Source: Melioribacteraceae bacterium | GTDB taxonomy: Bacteria; Bacteroidota; Ignavibacteria; Ignavibacteriales; Melioribacteraceae | Assembly: GCA_028282005.1 (NCBI GenBank) | Contig: JANQIV010000174.1 | Coordinates: 1 to 47,046, forward strand | Length of the DNA: 47,046 bases | Reading direction: 5' to 3' | In this document: piece after piece, positions 1-8,408 of the stretch | Position numbering within the stretch: the first letter of the stretch is position 1 | Layout: every line of letters starts with the position of its first letter | Program-made: the position numbers and the translations under genes | Notes under the pieces: model-generated | Database searches by the model: none | What the model was told of the DNA's origin: nothing | The model's input: the letters and a program-made list of their open reading frames with translations, nothing else

Positions 1-782
1 GCATAGTTATGCGCGATATTAATCATTTCATCAAAATCAACGTCTCTCAATTTTCTAACGAATATATTTTTGATATTATCCATCATTAGTTTTCTATTCG
101 CAAATGCAAAATCAATGCAGTACTGCATTTCGTTCAAATACAACTTAGCTTCGTCTGTTTCAATAGGGAGAAACGCAAGTTGCCAATTTTTAGGTACTTC
201 AGTTTTCCATCTTTCATTAAGCTTGATTGCTACTTTATTGTAATGGTCGGCAACTGTTTTACCGATATTTCTGCTTCCTGAATGAATCATTATCCAGATA
301 AATCCATCCGAACCTTTTTGAACCTCGATAAAGTGGTTCCCGCCGCCAAGAGTACCAACTTGCTTTAATGCTTTTTCATATTGTTCATTAACAACCGGCA
401 TTTCATCTCTTGATAATTTTTCCGGCATTAAGTCCGGGTCTTGTTTTTGCTTATGCCAGTTAAAACCAACCGGAACTGTTCCTTTAATATCTTTAACGAT
501 GTCGATTAATTTATCTTTATCGATTTCAGGCAAAGATGTTTTAACAGCGCACATTCCGCAGCCAATATCAACCCCTACAGCATTGGGGATTACGGTTTTT
601 TCTGTTGCTAAAACCCCGCCGATAGGCATTCCGTAACCTTCGTGGCTATCCGGCATAATGGCAACATGCTTAAAAGTAAAAGGAAGGTTTGCCAAATTTC
701 TTGCTTGCTGTAATGCTCCATCCTCAATGTTATCAAGCCATAATTTTATTGGCCTTTTTTCGTCTGATATTACGTTAATCAT
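1..782 (-). CDS. rtcB: RtcB family RNA-splicing ligase (3' part cut by window edge)
   Basis: RtcB joins RNA 2',3'-cyclic phosphate or 3'-phosphate ends to 5'-OH ends, using GTP and Mn2+, in RNA repair. I translated the minus strand from an ATG at 780-782; 260 residues are visible and the frame stays open to the window edge. Family signatures are clear: VDIGCGM with the metal-binding Cys at residue 75, GGGNHF at 146-151 with the catalytic-region Asn/His, and IHSGSR at 166-171 with a second metal His. Family members are usually about 400 aa, so roughly the last third, including the histidine that is guanylylated, lies outside the window. The next gene (934-2028) is on the same strand with a hairpin between, so a separate transcript is likely. 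Confidence 0.93.
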   Translation of the reverse strand, partial: MINVISDEKRPIKLWLDNIEDGALQQARNLANLPFTFKHVAIMPDSHEGYGMPIGGVLATEKTVIPNAVGVDIGCGMCAVKTSLPEIDKDKLIDIVKDIKGTVPVGFNWHKQKQDPDLMPEKLSRDEMPVVNEQYEKALKQVGTLGGGNHFIEVQKGSDGFIWIMIHSGSRNIGKTVADHYNKVAIKLNERWKTEVPKNWQLAFLPIETDEAKLYLNEMQYCIDFAFANRKLMMDNIKNIFVRKLRDVDFDEMINIAHNY

Positions 783-840
783 TATTACTTACCTGATTAC
801 ACAAGTTTATTTTTAAATTATTAATATAATCAGATAATTG

Positions 841-868
841 ATTTAAAATCCGCAACAAACGATGCGGA
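841..868 (-). terminator. Possible rho-independent terminator of the oxidoreductase gene
   Basis: On the minus strand TCCGCA and TGCGGA form a 6-bp stem with an 8-nt loop, followed by TTTTAAAT. It lies just past the stop of the old-yellow-enzyme gene. The T-run is short, so this is a moderate call. Confidence 0.4.
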
Positions 869-933
869 CCGTTTAAGAAAATTTTTAACAAAGTTTGGTT
901 TGAGTTGGAGAGATATTAAACAGTAATATCTTT

Positions 934-2028
934 TTAGCTTTCTAAAAATGGGTAATCAGTATAACCTTTAGCCCCAGTAGTGTAGAATGTGCTTTTATCC
1001 CACTCGTTCAGCTCTTTATTTAATTCGAAGCGTTTCGGCAAATCCGGGTTTGAGATAAGCAGTTTACCAAAAGCGACAGCATCAGCCAATCCTTCATCAA
1101 TAATGTTATTTCCTTTTTGCTGATCGAACTCGTTATTAATTACGAGTGTACCTTTATAAATCGGACGGAATTTTTGCGCAATGTTTTGTTCAGCAAACGG
1201 GACGTTACTTACATCGGTGAAAGGTTCTGATAAATGCAGATAAGCTAATTTATAATCGTTCAGTTTATTCACAATATATTCAAATGTCGGAATTGTTTCT
1301 TCATCAAGAGTTATTCCATGATAATCATGTGCAGATGGGTTCAGTCTCAAGCCGATTCTTTCTTCGGGCATTACTTGCTTTACTTCGTCAAGAACTTCAA
1401 AAAGGAAGCGGGTTCTGTTTTCAATTGAGCCGCCGTATTCATCTGTTCTGTTGTTTGAGCATTTTGTGAAAAATTGGTGAAACAAATATCCGTTTGACGA
1501 ATGTATTTCAACCCCGTCAAATCCGGCTTCCATTGCGTTTGCAGCCGCGGTTTTAAATTCATTTATTGTTTGTTTTATTTCATCAATTGTCATTGCGTGT
1601 GGAGTTACTGTGTCTCTTCTATCCAAATAAGTTTTGATTCTTCCGTTGGGGTTTATTGCTGAAGGTGCCCATGGCAATTCACCGTTGTGATAATCCGGGT
1701 GAGAAATTCTACCGACATGCCAAAGCTGGATAAATATTTTACCGCCTTCTTCGTGTACAGCTTTAGTTACTTTTTTCCAGCCTTCGATTTGCTCCTTTAA
1801 ATAGATACCGGCAGTGTGCACATAACCAACTGCTCTCGCGGAAACTTGCGAACCCTCCGTAATTATCAATCCCGCCGAAGCTCTTTGCTTGTAATACTCA
1901 ACGTGCAATTCAGTTGGGGCTTGAAACGGATTGTCTGCTCTACAGCGTGTAAGCGGAGCCATAAAAATTCTGTTTTTCAGTTTTAAATCGTTTAGTTGAA
2001 TTTCTTGTAATAGAGGTTGGTTAGCCAT
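934..2028 (-). CDS. Old yellow enzyme family FMN-dependent ene-reductase
   Basis: This 364-aa protein is a full-length OYE-family alkene reductase, a cytoplasmic FMN TIM-barrel that reduces activated C=C bonds or nitro compounds with NAD(P)H. Visible marks are the N-terminal IFMAPLTRCRA, which is typical of the NemA/XenB branch, the substrate-binding pair H176 and N179 inside EIHSSNGYL, the following Tyr181, and YGGSIENRTRF near 198-208. The C-terminal GKLLISNPDLP is the FMN-phosphate region. The ATG at 2026-2028 has AAAGGAAATTT upstream as a ribosome site. The aldo/keto reductase gene ends 17 nt upstream on the same strand, so the two reductases are probably co-transcribed, perhaps for reactive electrophile detoxification (inference). 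The exact substrate cannot be told. Confidence 0.93.
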   Translation of the reverse strand: MANQPLLQEIQLNDLKLKNRIFMAPLTRCRADNPFQAPTELHVEYYKQRASAGLIITEGSQVSARAVGYVHTAGIYLKEQIEGWKKVTKAVHEEGGKIFIQLWHVGRISHPDYHNGELPWAPSAINPNGRIKTYLDRRDTVTPHAMTIDEIKQTINEFKTAAANAMEAGFDGVEIHSSNGYLFHQFFTKCSNNRTDEYGGSIENRTRFLFEVLDEVKQVMPEERIGLRLNPSAHDYHGITLDEETIPTFEYIVNKLNDYKLAYLHLSEPFTDVSNVPFAEQNIAQKFRPIYKGTLVINNEFDQQKGNNIIDEGLADAVAFGKLLISNPDLPKRFELNKELNEWDKSTFYTTGAKGYTDYPFLES

Positions 2029-2045
2029 AAATTTCCTTTAATCTG

Positions 2046-2957
2046 TTACGGTACGTTGTGTCCTTTTGACGCAGTCCAAAGTCTAAACCATTGTTCTCTT
2101 GAAAGCATTATTTTTTCGGAGTAAATAGCGGATTCTATTCTGCCGATATTTCCCGTTCCTAAAACCGGGCAAATATTTGCGGGGTGTTTCATAATCCACG
2201 CAAGGGCAACCTGGTCAAGGCTTTCACAGCCTAATTCATTTTTAATTTCTTCTAAAGTATGTTTCACACGATTAGCTTGCTCCGAATCTTCAGTAAATAA
2301 TCTGCCGCCGGCTAATGGCGACCATGCCATAGGTGCTATTTGATTTTTCCGGCACTGATCCAATACACCGTCAAACTGTGCATCCATTTTTAAGATTGAG
2401 TACTCAATTTGATTTGTTACCAAAGGGAAATCCAAGTCATACTGAATTAAATCAAACTGTGAAACAGTAAAGTTGGAAACACCAAAGTATTTTACTTTAC
2501 CGGACTCTTTTAATGTGTTGAATGCGTCGGCAATTTCGTTCGGGTCCATTAATGGATCGGGACGGTGAATCAATAAAACATCTATATAATCTGTTTGTAA
2601 TTTTTTTAGCGATTGTTCAGCAGATTCAATGATGTGCTCTTTGGAAGTATCGTAATAATTTAATTTGCGTTCAGGGAATTTGGTTGAAGGCAATTTAATT
2701 CCGCATTTTGTAACGAGTTGAATTTCTTCCCGTTCAATATTTGTGTTCTTAAAAATTCTTCCCCAAACCGACTCGTTATTATAGTCGCCGTAAATATCTG
2801 CATGATCAAAAGTAGTTATGCCACGTTCAAAACATTTTTGAATAAATTCTGCAAGCTCGGTTTCGGATTTTTCCCATTGTTCAATCCTCCAAAAACCGTG
2901 AATAATTCTTGAAAACTCAGGACCGCCGGGTGCAATATTTATTTTACTTGGTTTCAT
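2046..2957 (-). CDS. Aldo/keto reductase, YdhF-like
   Basis: This 303-aa NADPH-dependent aldo/keto reductase reduces carbonyl compounds and resembles the E. coli YdhF branch. The catalytic tetrad is visible: D51 and Y56 in FDHADIYG, K84 in VTKCGI and H131 in LIHRPDP. The phosphate-binding end of the cofactor site is likely the region around VLGTGNIGRIESA near residue 270. Length fits the family. Its ATG overlaps the stop of the upstream DinB gene by one base (TAATG), a sign of translational coupling. Together with the thioesterase, DinB and old-yellow-enzyme genes it forms a four-gene minus-strand cluster. Confidence 0.92.
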   Translation of the reverse strand: MKPSKINIAPGGPEFSRIIHGFWRIEQWEKSETELAEFIQKCFERGITTFDHADIYGDYNNESVWGRIFKNTNIEREEIQLVTKCGIKLPSTKFPERKLNYYDTSKEHIIESAEQSLKKLQTDYIDVLLIHRPDPLMDPNEIADAFNTLKESGKVKYFGVSNFTVSQFDLIQYDLDFPLVTNQIEYSILKMDAQFDGVLDQCRKNQIAPMAWSPLAGGRLFTEDSEQANRVKHTLEEIKNELGCESLDQVALAWIMKHPANICPVLGTGNIGRIESAIYSEKIMLSREQWFRLWTASKGHNVP

Positions 2958-3433
2958 TAATTCCAGATTCCTAAAACTTTTCTGATGAAAACTAACTGCC
3001 CAATATGATAAGCATTATGATCAATTACAAGAATCACTTCACGCAAAATGTTATAGCCTTCTGCGTGCGACAAATCTGAATAAATGTCGTTGTCATTATT
3101 TTCAAACAGATTAATTAATTTTTTATCAAGCTCATTTATTTGGTTAATAGAGTTCTCCCATTTTGCTTTGTCGCCCAATTCATTCGCGTCGGGCCAATAT
3201 CCTTCTGGCCATTTGGGAGATTTAAAATTCGGATCAACTGTAAACTCATATATATCCTTGTATGCAAGCCGGATATGCTCAACTAATTGCCATGCAGAAT
3301 ATTCAATCCCTTCAATCTTTTTGTTAATATACTCAATCGGAAAGTTTTCAACTGCCTGTTCAAATGTAGCGTGTGCTTTCGGCTCATTTAAAAATTGTTT
3401 CAATAAGTTTCTTGTTATTTTGTCGATATTCAT
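2957..3433 (-). CDS. DinB/YfiT-fold putative metal-dependent protein
   Basis: This 158-aa protein has the DinB four-helix-bundle pattern. A histidine lies in WQLVEHIRLA around residue 52, and a late motif DHNAYHIGQL near 139-148 supplies two more. These three His are the usual divalent-metal triad of the fold, which is shared with bacillithiol- or mycothiol-dependent transferases. No specific reaction can be assigned. The gene abuts the thioesterase stop upstream and overlaps the aldo/keto reductase start downstream by one base, so it is very likely in one transcript with both. A second unrelated-looking DinB paralogue sits at 7363-7884. Confidence 0.85.
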   Translation of the reverse strand: MNIDKITRNLLKQFLNEPKAHATFEQAVENFPIEYINKKIEGIEYSAWQLVEHIRLAYKDIYEFTVDPNFKSPKWPEGYWPDANELGDKAKWENSINQINELDKKLINLFENNDNDIYSDLSHAEGYNILREVILVIDHNAYHIGQLVFIRKVLGIWN

Positions 3434-4183
3434 TTATCCTCTTTTTATCCAAGTGATTTTGGCCTTGAGTAGTTCTTTTTTATCAGCTTCTCTTTTTACA
3501 CTATGCAAATGACTTAAGTTGTCTAGGATGCTATTTACAAAAATGGTTTCACCATACATAGCCTCCCCAAGATAATTTACTTCAACCGTATCGATTTTAT
3601 TTTCATCAAAGAACTCACGGGGATAACTGTCTAAAATCCACTCAACATATTTTACATTGTTTACGTGATCGTTTAAATCAAGGTCGCTATAGCTTACCTG
3701 TTTTTTGTATTTAATTTCTTCACTTGTTACGGCCGATAATTTCCCAAGCTTTTTGTCAAATACTCTTTCGGGAACATCTATTTCAACCCGGAACATTTTA
3801 TCCGCACGGTGTGGCCTGCGTGTTTCAAGATTAATAATTACCCAATCTGTTGTTGCTTTTGCAAGCACGTTTTGGTTTGAATCGTAAATATAAAAATCAC
3901 GATACCAGAATAAGTTATCCTTCCCGGCAGCCCACGTTTTTACTTTTACTGTATCCTGCCAGTTCGGAAACTCAATCACTTTAATTTTTAGGCGGGCTAA
4001 TACCCATGCCAAATTTTGCTCCATCAAATGTGAAAAACCTAAATCCAAATGCTCTGCGTGTTCCCAAGCGATTTCCTGCATAAACTGCATCAATGCCTGC
4101 ATTGTCCCTTTGCCTTCAAAATCTGCATTATAAGACGCGATTGTAAAATCTTTGAAGCGATGGAGCTGATAAGTTTTTTCCAA
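3434..4183 (-). CDS. Acyl-ACP thioesterase (FatA/FatB-like double hotdog)
   Basis: The 249-aa protein hydrolyses acyl-ACP to release free fatty acids, by similarity to bacterial and plant acyl-ACP thioesterases. Two hotdog halves are visible. The first is marked by DFEGKGTMQALMQFMQE and RRPHRADKM. The second carries DLDLNDHVNNVKYVEWIL at 167-184, which contains the catalytic Asn171 and His173 as in FatB; a candidate acidic residue follows in VNYLGEAMYGE. The start codon is TTG at 4181-4183, preceded by GAGGGA at good spacing, and no better ATG lies before residue 28. It is the first gene of the run that continues with the DinB and aldo/keto reductase genes. Confidence 0.88.
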   Translation of the reverse strand: MEKTYQLHRFKDFTIASYNADFEGKGTMQALMQFMQEIAWEHAEHLDLGFSHLMEQNLAWVLARLKIKVIEFPNWQDTVKVKTWAAGKDNLFWYRDFYIYDSNQNVLAKATTDWVIINLETRRPHRADKMFRVEIDVPERVFDKKLGKLSAVTSEEIKYKKQVSYSDLDLNDHVNNVKYVEWILDSYPREFFDENKIDTVEVNYLGEAMYGETIFVNSILDNLSHLHSVKREADKKELLKAKITWIKRG

Positions 4184-4299
4184 GTTTAATCCCTCAATGG
4201 CTTTTATTTAAAGTCGTATAATTACACATAATATTTCGTACTCCAAATTAGTAAAAAGGAGGTTAAGTTTTGGTTTGATTGCGGAAGCAAGAAAGATTA

Positions 4300-6075
4300 T
4301 TACTTGATAAACAATAGTTTTTTAGTTTCTGAAAATTTCCCGTCAAATAATGCTCTGTAAAAATAAGTGCCCGAAGGAACAGGGGAATCGTTATTATTTG
4401 TTCCATTCCAGATCGCCGAATAACTTCCGGGTTGCTGTTGTTTGCTCACTAATTGTTTTATCTCATTGCCTAAAATGTCAAAAACAATAAGCTCCACGTG
4501 GCCGGCTTTTGAAAGCTGGTAACTTATAACCGTACTCGGATTAAACGGGTTGGGATAATTTTGGTGCAATCTAAATTCCGATGGGAGTGAATTTTGATTT
4601 GTAACAGAAGTTACTTGTCCGTGGCCTTCTATTACAGTAATATGTTGATTCACGTTAACATTATGGTATCTGTCAACTATGCCGCTAGCCGGCCATCTTA
4701 CAACTATTGAATCAATAATTGAATTTTCGCCTAGGCCAAAATGAGCACTCAAATTATGATTTTGGCAAATAAATCCGTCACCGGCGTTTATCTCTCTCAT
4801 CTGTTGCAGGCTGCCTGCATAAACTTCAATTCTTGTCCCCACGCCAAAATAATTAGATTGTTCTCCTTGTGCTTTAATTGAAATCCAAGTATTTGATCCG
4901 CCATCGTTCATAAACAATCGATACATGTTAGTAATAATATCAATCCAGCCGTCATTATTAAAATCTGCTACCGCCAAATTACTTGTGCTGCCTAAAAAAG
5001 AACCGACAGGGTTTTCACTTAAAGAAAAAGTTCCGTCTTTATTATTTATAAATAATCTGATATCACTTCCGTTAGTGTTTGTTTCAAGTAAGTCATACCA
5101 TCCGTCGTTATTAAAGTCAGCGGTAGCAATGCCGAAACTTCTGTCTTCGGTATCACCGGCCACACCTGCTTCAACGGCAATATCGGTAAAGCGAAGGTCC
5201 CCATCATTTCTGTAAAGTTTATTAAAACCGGGCTGAGTAGTGCTATTTCTGATGTGCATGTTTGCAACAAAAACATCGTTGTCCATGTCGTTATCGTAAT
5301 CAATAAAAACTACTCCCCATGCTGCCAATGAATCATCTATCCCGGCTTCACTTCCGATGTTAGTGAATGTTCCGTTTTGATTATTCAGCAAAAGGTGGTT
5401 CCTTGATAATGAAGGAACAGCTCTACATGCACCTATAAATATTTCCGGGAAATTGTCGCCGTTAAGATCACCAGCCGCAACGCCGTATGTGCCCTCAATA
5501 GTTTGAACATTCGCATTAATATCATTTAATAAGAATTGATTATTTACGTTTACTAAAATTTTATTTCTGCCATTGTCTTCGCCTAAAAATAAATCAAGCT
5601 TACCGTCAAGATTAAAATCAGCCCATGCTATTCCTTGAAAAAAACTGCTGTCAATAATTGAAATTCCTGCTTCTGATGTTGTATTCTCAAAACTGCCGTC
5701 ACCATTATTGCGGAAAAGATTATAAGCATTTACAAAATATGCGTCGATTAAACCGTCATTATTATAATCACCCCAAATACCTCCCCAGGAGCCAAGTGAA
5801 TTATCCGGTATATCGTCGATTCCCGATTCATTTATAACATTAATGAATCCGCTTTCACCGATGTTTTTATATAAAATTCCGGCTGTATCAGATTGAGGAA
5901 AGTAAATATCGACAAGTCCGTCATTATCAAAATCAATAGCACTAACAGTAATTGCTAAAAACGAGATAGATTCCTGCCCGCTCAACAAATCAGTTTTTTC
6001 AGTAAAAGTTTGAGCGGATATATTTATTACAAAAAGAAATGCTAGATAAATTATTAACTTTTTTATAGCCCCCAT
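4300..6075 (-). CDS. Secreted FG-GAP/VCBS repeat protein with ASPIC/UnbV domain and type IX sorting domain
   Basis: This 591-aa protein begins with a signal peptide (residues about 1-21, ending at ISAQ). Repeated calcium-loop blades such as DFDNDGLVDIY, DYNNDGLIDAYF and DFNNDGWIDII occur about every 50-60 residues, giving a beta-propeller of the integrin-like FG-GAP/VCBS type. An ASPIC/UnbV domain follows around 405-475 (INAGDGF, HFGLG, IVVRWPASG). The last roughly 85 residues, starting at LHQNYPNPFNPST, form the type A sorting domain of type IX secretion cargo, so the protein is predicted to cross the outer membrane. The ATG has GGGGAAG upstream. Ligand and role are unknown; a polysaccharide or protein-binding surface role is a guess. 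Confidence 0.9.
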   Translation of the reverse strand: MGAIKKLIIYLAFLFVINISAQTFTEKTDLLSGQESISFLAITVSAIDFDNDGLVDIYFPQSDTAGILYKNIGESGFINVINESGIDDIPDNSLGSWGGIWGDYNNDGLIDAYFVNAYNLFRNNGDGSFENTTSEAGISIIDSSFFQGIAWADFNLDGKLDLFLGEDNGRNKILVNVNNQFLLNDINANVQTIEGTYGVAAGDLNGDNFPEIFIGACRAVPSLSRNHLLLNNQNGTFTNIGSEAGIDDSLAAWGVVFIDYDNDMDNDVFVANMHIRNSTTQPGFNKLYRNDGDLRFTDIAVEAGVAGDTEDRSFGIATADFNNDGWYDLLETNTNGSDIRLFINNKDGTFSLSENPVGSFLGSTSNLAVADFNNDGWIDIITNMYRLFMNDGGSNTWISIKAQGEQSNYFGVGTRIEVYAGSLQQMREINAGDGFICQNHNLSAHFGLGENSIIDSIVVRWPASGIVDRYHNVNVNQHITVIEGHGQVTSVTNQNSLPSEFRLHQNYPNPFNPSTVISYQLSKAGHVELIVFDILGNEIKQLVSKQQQPGSYSAIWNGTNNNDSPVPSGTYFYRALFDGKFSETKKLLFIK

Positions 6076-6219
6076 TGCTTCCCCAAGCTTATTTAGGATG
6101 GATTGTCTTATTAAATAACAGATGCTTTAATTTCAAGGCATAAAGACATGTCTGCATAAATTTGGTGCTAATTATTTTGTTGGTGGAAGGAAGATTTTAG
6201 AGGATATCAAAATCAAATA

Positions 6220-6579
6220 TTACTTTTCGGGTATTGGTAATTTGTGTATTCTAAGGAATGATAATTTATCCCAATAACCACGCTGAAAAATTATTTTATC
6301 ATTTTCTGTTTGGAAAAATCCGCAACCGCGTAAACCCAACGGATCTTTCCATTCTAAAATTGCCCAGTTGCCGTCTTCAAAAATGTTTTCCACTATGCAG
6401 ACCATTTCAGCCTGCGCGAATTCGCCTTCAAACATTTTTTTAATTTCATCTTTTCCTTCAATGGGTTCATTTGCAACCTGATGATTGACAGCATTTTCTG
6501 CATACAAATTTGCTAATCCTTCAACATCTTGTTTGTTGAATGCCTCTACCCAGTTTTGTATTATTTCTTTTGGTTTCAT
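6220..6579 (-). CDS. NTF2/SnoaL-like domain protein
   Basis: A single NTF2-like domain of 119 aa. Typical features are IIQNWVEAFNKQDVEGLANLYAENAVNHQ at the start, the central EGKDEIKKMFEGEF, and a terminal strand pair ending RGYWDKLSFLR. Such domains act as small enzymes or ligand-binding proteins; no signal peptide is present, so it is cytoplasmic. Its start overlaps the stop of the upstream lipoprotein gene in an ATGA arrangement, implying coupled translation. Function is not predictable from sequence. Confidence 0.82.
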   Translation of the reverse strand: MKPKEIIQNWVEAFNKQDVEGLANLYAENAVNHQVANEPIEGKDEIKKMFEGEFAQAEMVCIVENIFEDGNWAILEWKDPLGLRGCGFFQTENDKIIFQRGYWDKLSFLRIHKLPIPEK

Positions 6580-7352
6580 TTTAAAATGCCTCGCAATTCT
6601 TCGTTCGATAAAAACAATTCTATAAATCCCTCTGCGTAAGAAGCAATTTCATAAGGATTATAAATAAAAACCAAACCGCTGTCCGTAACTGTGAAACTCT
6701 CAGCTAAATAAAACCTGTTATTTTCAAACCAATAACCAGCGGCTTCAAGGCTTATCTCTTCCGGTATTTCTTTTAATTCACGGAATTTATTTTCGCCCGC
6801 AGCTAATAAATTCTGTTCTTGACCAGGCCTTATAAAGTTTTCTACGGTTAGTCTCTTTCCTGTAGCGGTATCAAAATTATAATATTCAAAAATAGAGTTT
6901 GGGTGTGCTCCGCCCATGTATGAGTATTCGCTGAAATTAAGTGTCGCGATATTCTTAAAGGTATTGAACTCAATGTTTTTTTCGAGCGCCCAGGGAATTG
7001 TGTAATCTTCAAAATCAGCTTTAACAGAATTATAATCAGCGAATATGCTTTGTGCAACGGAATCAAGGTTATCGTACATTTGCATTTCATAAGAGGAAAG
7101 TAAAATGAGATCAACAAACTTGTTAAGGGAATCAGCAACGGGATTATTTGCTGCATCAAATTTAGGATAAACAAATTTTACATAAGTGCAGTTGTTATCT
7201 GCTGTGTCACAGTCTTCAGCATATCTTAGATATTCTTCCATTTTGTATGAAAGTTGTTTTGATTCATTTATCGCACTTTGCTCAATGTCTTTTTCGCAGC
7301 CGAAAAGGAAAAACATACTTACAATAAAAATTGACGCTAAACTTTTTCTCAT
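6576..7352 (-). CDS. DUF3298/RsiV-like lipoprotein
   Basis: The 258-aa product has a lipoprotein signal peptide (MRKSLASIFIVSMFFLFGC, lipid-modified Cys at 19) and a C-terminal DUF3298 domain, recognised by YMGGAHPNS followed by FDTATGKRLTVENF and GLVFIYNPYEIASYAEG. This domain is found in RsiV, the lysozyme-sensing anti-sigma factor of Bacillus, and in many envelope lipoproteins. No sigma-binding N-terminal domain or membrane helix is present here, so it is likely an envelope lipoprotein of unknown ligand rather than an anti-sigma factor. It is coupled (ATGA) to the NTF2-like gene and follows the second DinB gene by 10 nt. Confidence 0.82.
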   Translation of the reverse strand: MRKSLASIFIVSMFFLFGCEKDIEQSAINESKQLSYKMEEYLRYAEDCDTADNNCTYVKFVYPKFDAANNPVADSLNKFVDLILLSSYEMQMYDNLDSVAQSIFADYNSVKADFEDYTIPWALEKNIEFNTFKNIATLNFSEYSYMGGAHPNSIFEYYNFDTATGKRLTVENFIRPGQEQNLLAAGENKFRELKEIPEEISLEAAGYWFENNRFYLAESFTVTDSGLVFIYNPYEIASYAEGFIELFLSNEELRGILK

Positions 7353-7362
7353 TTATAAACCG

Positions 7363-7884
7363 TTATTTAGTGCTGTTTATAATTTTAGTAATCATCGCTA
7401 AATGATGATCGTCGTGCTCAGCAACGAAGTAAGCGAGATCAATTATTCTCATTGGCTTTTGCAGTCTTGGGTGAAGCAGCGAAATTTCTATTTGATCAGC
7501 TTTTAAATTTTCAAGACTACTGACAAAATCAAATCGCACTTCTCTAAACTCAGCCAACAGATTTTTTAAATCGCTTTCATTGTGATTAGCTTCGTGTGTT
7601 TTGGTGTTAGATAAGTCCGCCGGTCTCATTACTTCAAGTTCGCCTGAGAGAATATCTTCCAGTCTGCCTATCCATAAAGGTTCGAGATCCAACAAGTGTC
7701 CAATATTTTCTTGGATAGACCACTGATTGTCAATTTGAGTTTTTAACTGTTCATTAGTTAAGTTTTTTACACGCTCTTCAATTCTTGCCGGTGTACCTCT
7801 GATTCTTTCAACAATTTCAGAAAACTTTTCCGGTTTGATATCAAAAGCAAACTTCTTTTCAAACCATTTTTCTAGCGCAATCAT
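7363..7884 (-). CDS. DinB-superfamily protein
   Basis: A 173-aa DinB-like helical protein. The segment WSIQENIGHLLDLEPLW gives the first metal His and AEHDDHHLAMI near the C terminus gives the remaining ones, matching the three-His pattern of the fold. It starts at an ATG preceded by AAAGGTGG, a good ribosome site. It lies between the cupin gene and the DUF3298 lipoprotein gene on the same strand with short gaps, so a small operon from 8267 down to 6220 is likely. Substrate unknown. It is only distantly similar to the DinB protein at 2957-3433. Confidence 0.82.
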   Translation of the reverse strand: MIALEKWFEKKFAFDIKPEKFSEIVERIRGTPARIEERVKNLTNEQLKTQIDNQWSIQENIGHLLDLEPLWIGRLEDILSGELEVMRPADLSNTKTHEANHNESDLKNLLAEFREVRFDFVSSLENLKADQIEISLLHPRLQKPMRIIDLAYFVAEHDDHHLAMITKIINSTK

Positions 7885-7901
7885 TTTCCACCTTTGTTTT
7901 T

Positions 7902-8267
7902 TTAGTCTTCATCACGATAAACTGTGTCCGGTGAAAAGGCCGGCAAACAAACCGCAATATATTCGGCACCTTCTTCTCCTGGTGTACTATACTGAACCCA
8001 TTCTCCTTTGTGAGTAATTATGCCTTCTCCGGCTTTAATGGTTATTTCACCGTTGAGTGATTTAACATTAAGCTCTCCTTTGAGCACCAAAGTATATTCA
8101 TCAAATTCTGGTGTTTGCCCAGGCTCAACCCAGCCTGAAGGGCTTGTCATTTTCGCGATGCTTACAGACTCGGTTTTTGAATTTACTCTTCCAACGAATT
8201 CTTCAATAATCTTAGGCTTATTTCCGGCGGCTTCAATTATTGTCGGTTTATTAATTTTTGTTGGCAT
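7902..8267 (-). CDS. Small cupin-domain protein
   Basis: A single cupin barrel of about 121 aa. Cupin motif 1 is degenerate (GQTPEFDEYTLVLKGELNV) and motif 2 is replaced by KAGEGIITHKGEWVQYSTPGEEG, so some metal ligands may be absent. I chose the ATG at 8265-8267 rather than the longer frame from 8312, because GAGGAAAATT sits just before it and the extra 15 residues look non-conserved. The protein resembles ethanolamine-utilisation-type or generic ligand-sensing cupins. No reaction is assigned. It is probably the first gene of the 8267-6220 cluster. Confidence 0.82.
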   Translation of the reverse strand: MPTKINKPTIIEAAGNKPKIIEEFVGRVNSKTESVSIAKMTSPSGWVEPGQTPEFDEYTLVLKGELNVKSLNGEITIKAGEGIITHKGEWVQYSTPGEEGAEYIAVCLPAFSPDTVYRDED

Positions 8268-8408
8268 AATTTTCCTCAGAAAATGTGTTGGATACAAATT
8301 GTAGTAAATCAATTTAAGAAAATTAGTAATGATAAATTAGTATTGCGGATTATTTTTTTGTTCTTTTTCTGGTGTTAGTTATCTAAGGTAGCAACGTTTA
8401 CATGTATT

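Noticed and set aside
8268-8312. Longer N terminus for the cupin gene
   Set aside because: The internal ATG at 8267 has a much better ribosome site, and the added residues look like leader translation.
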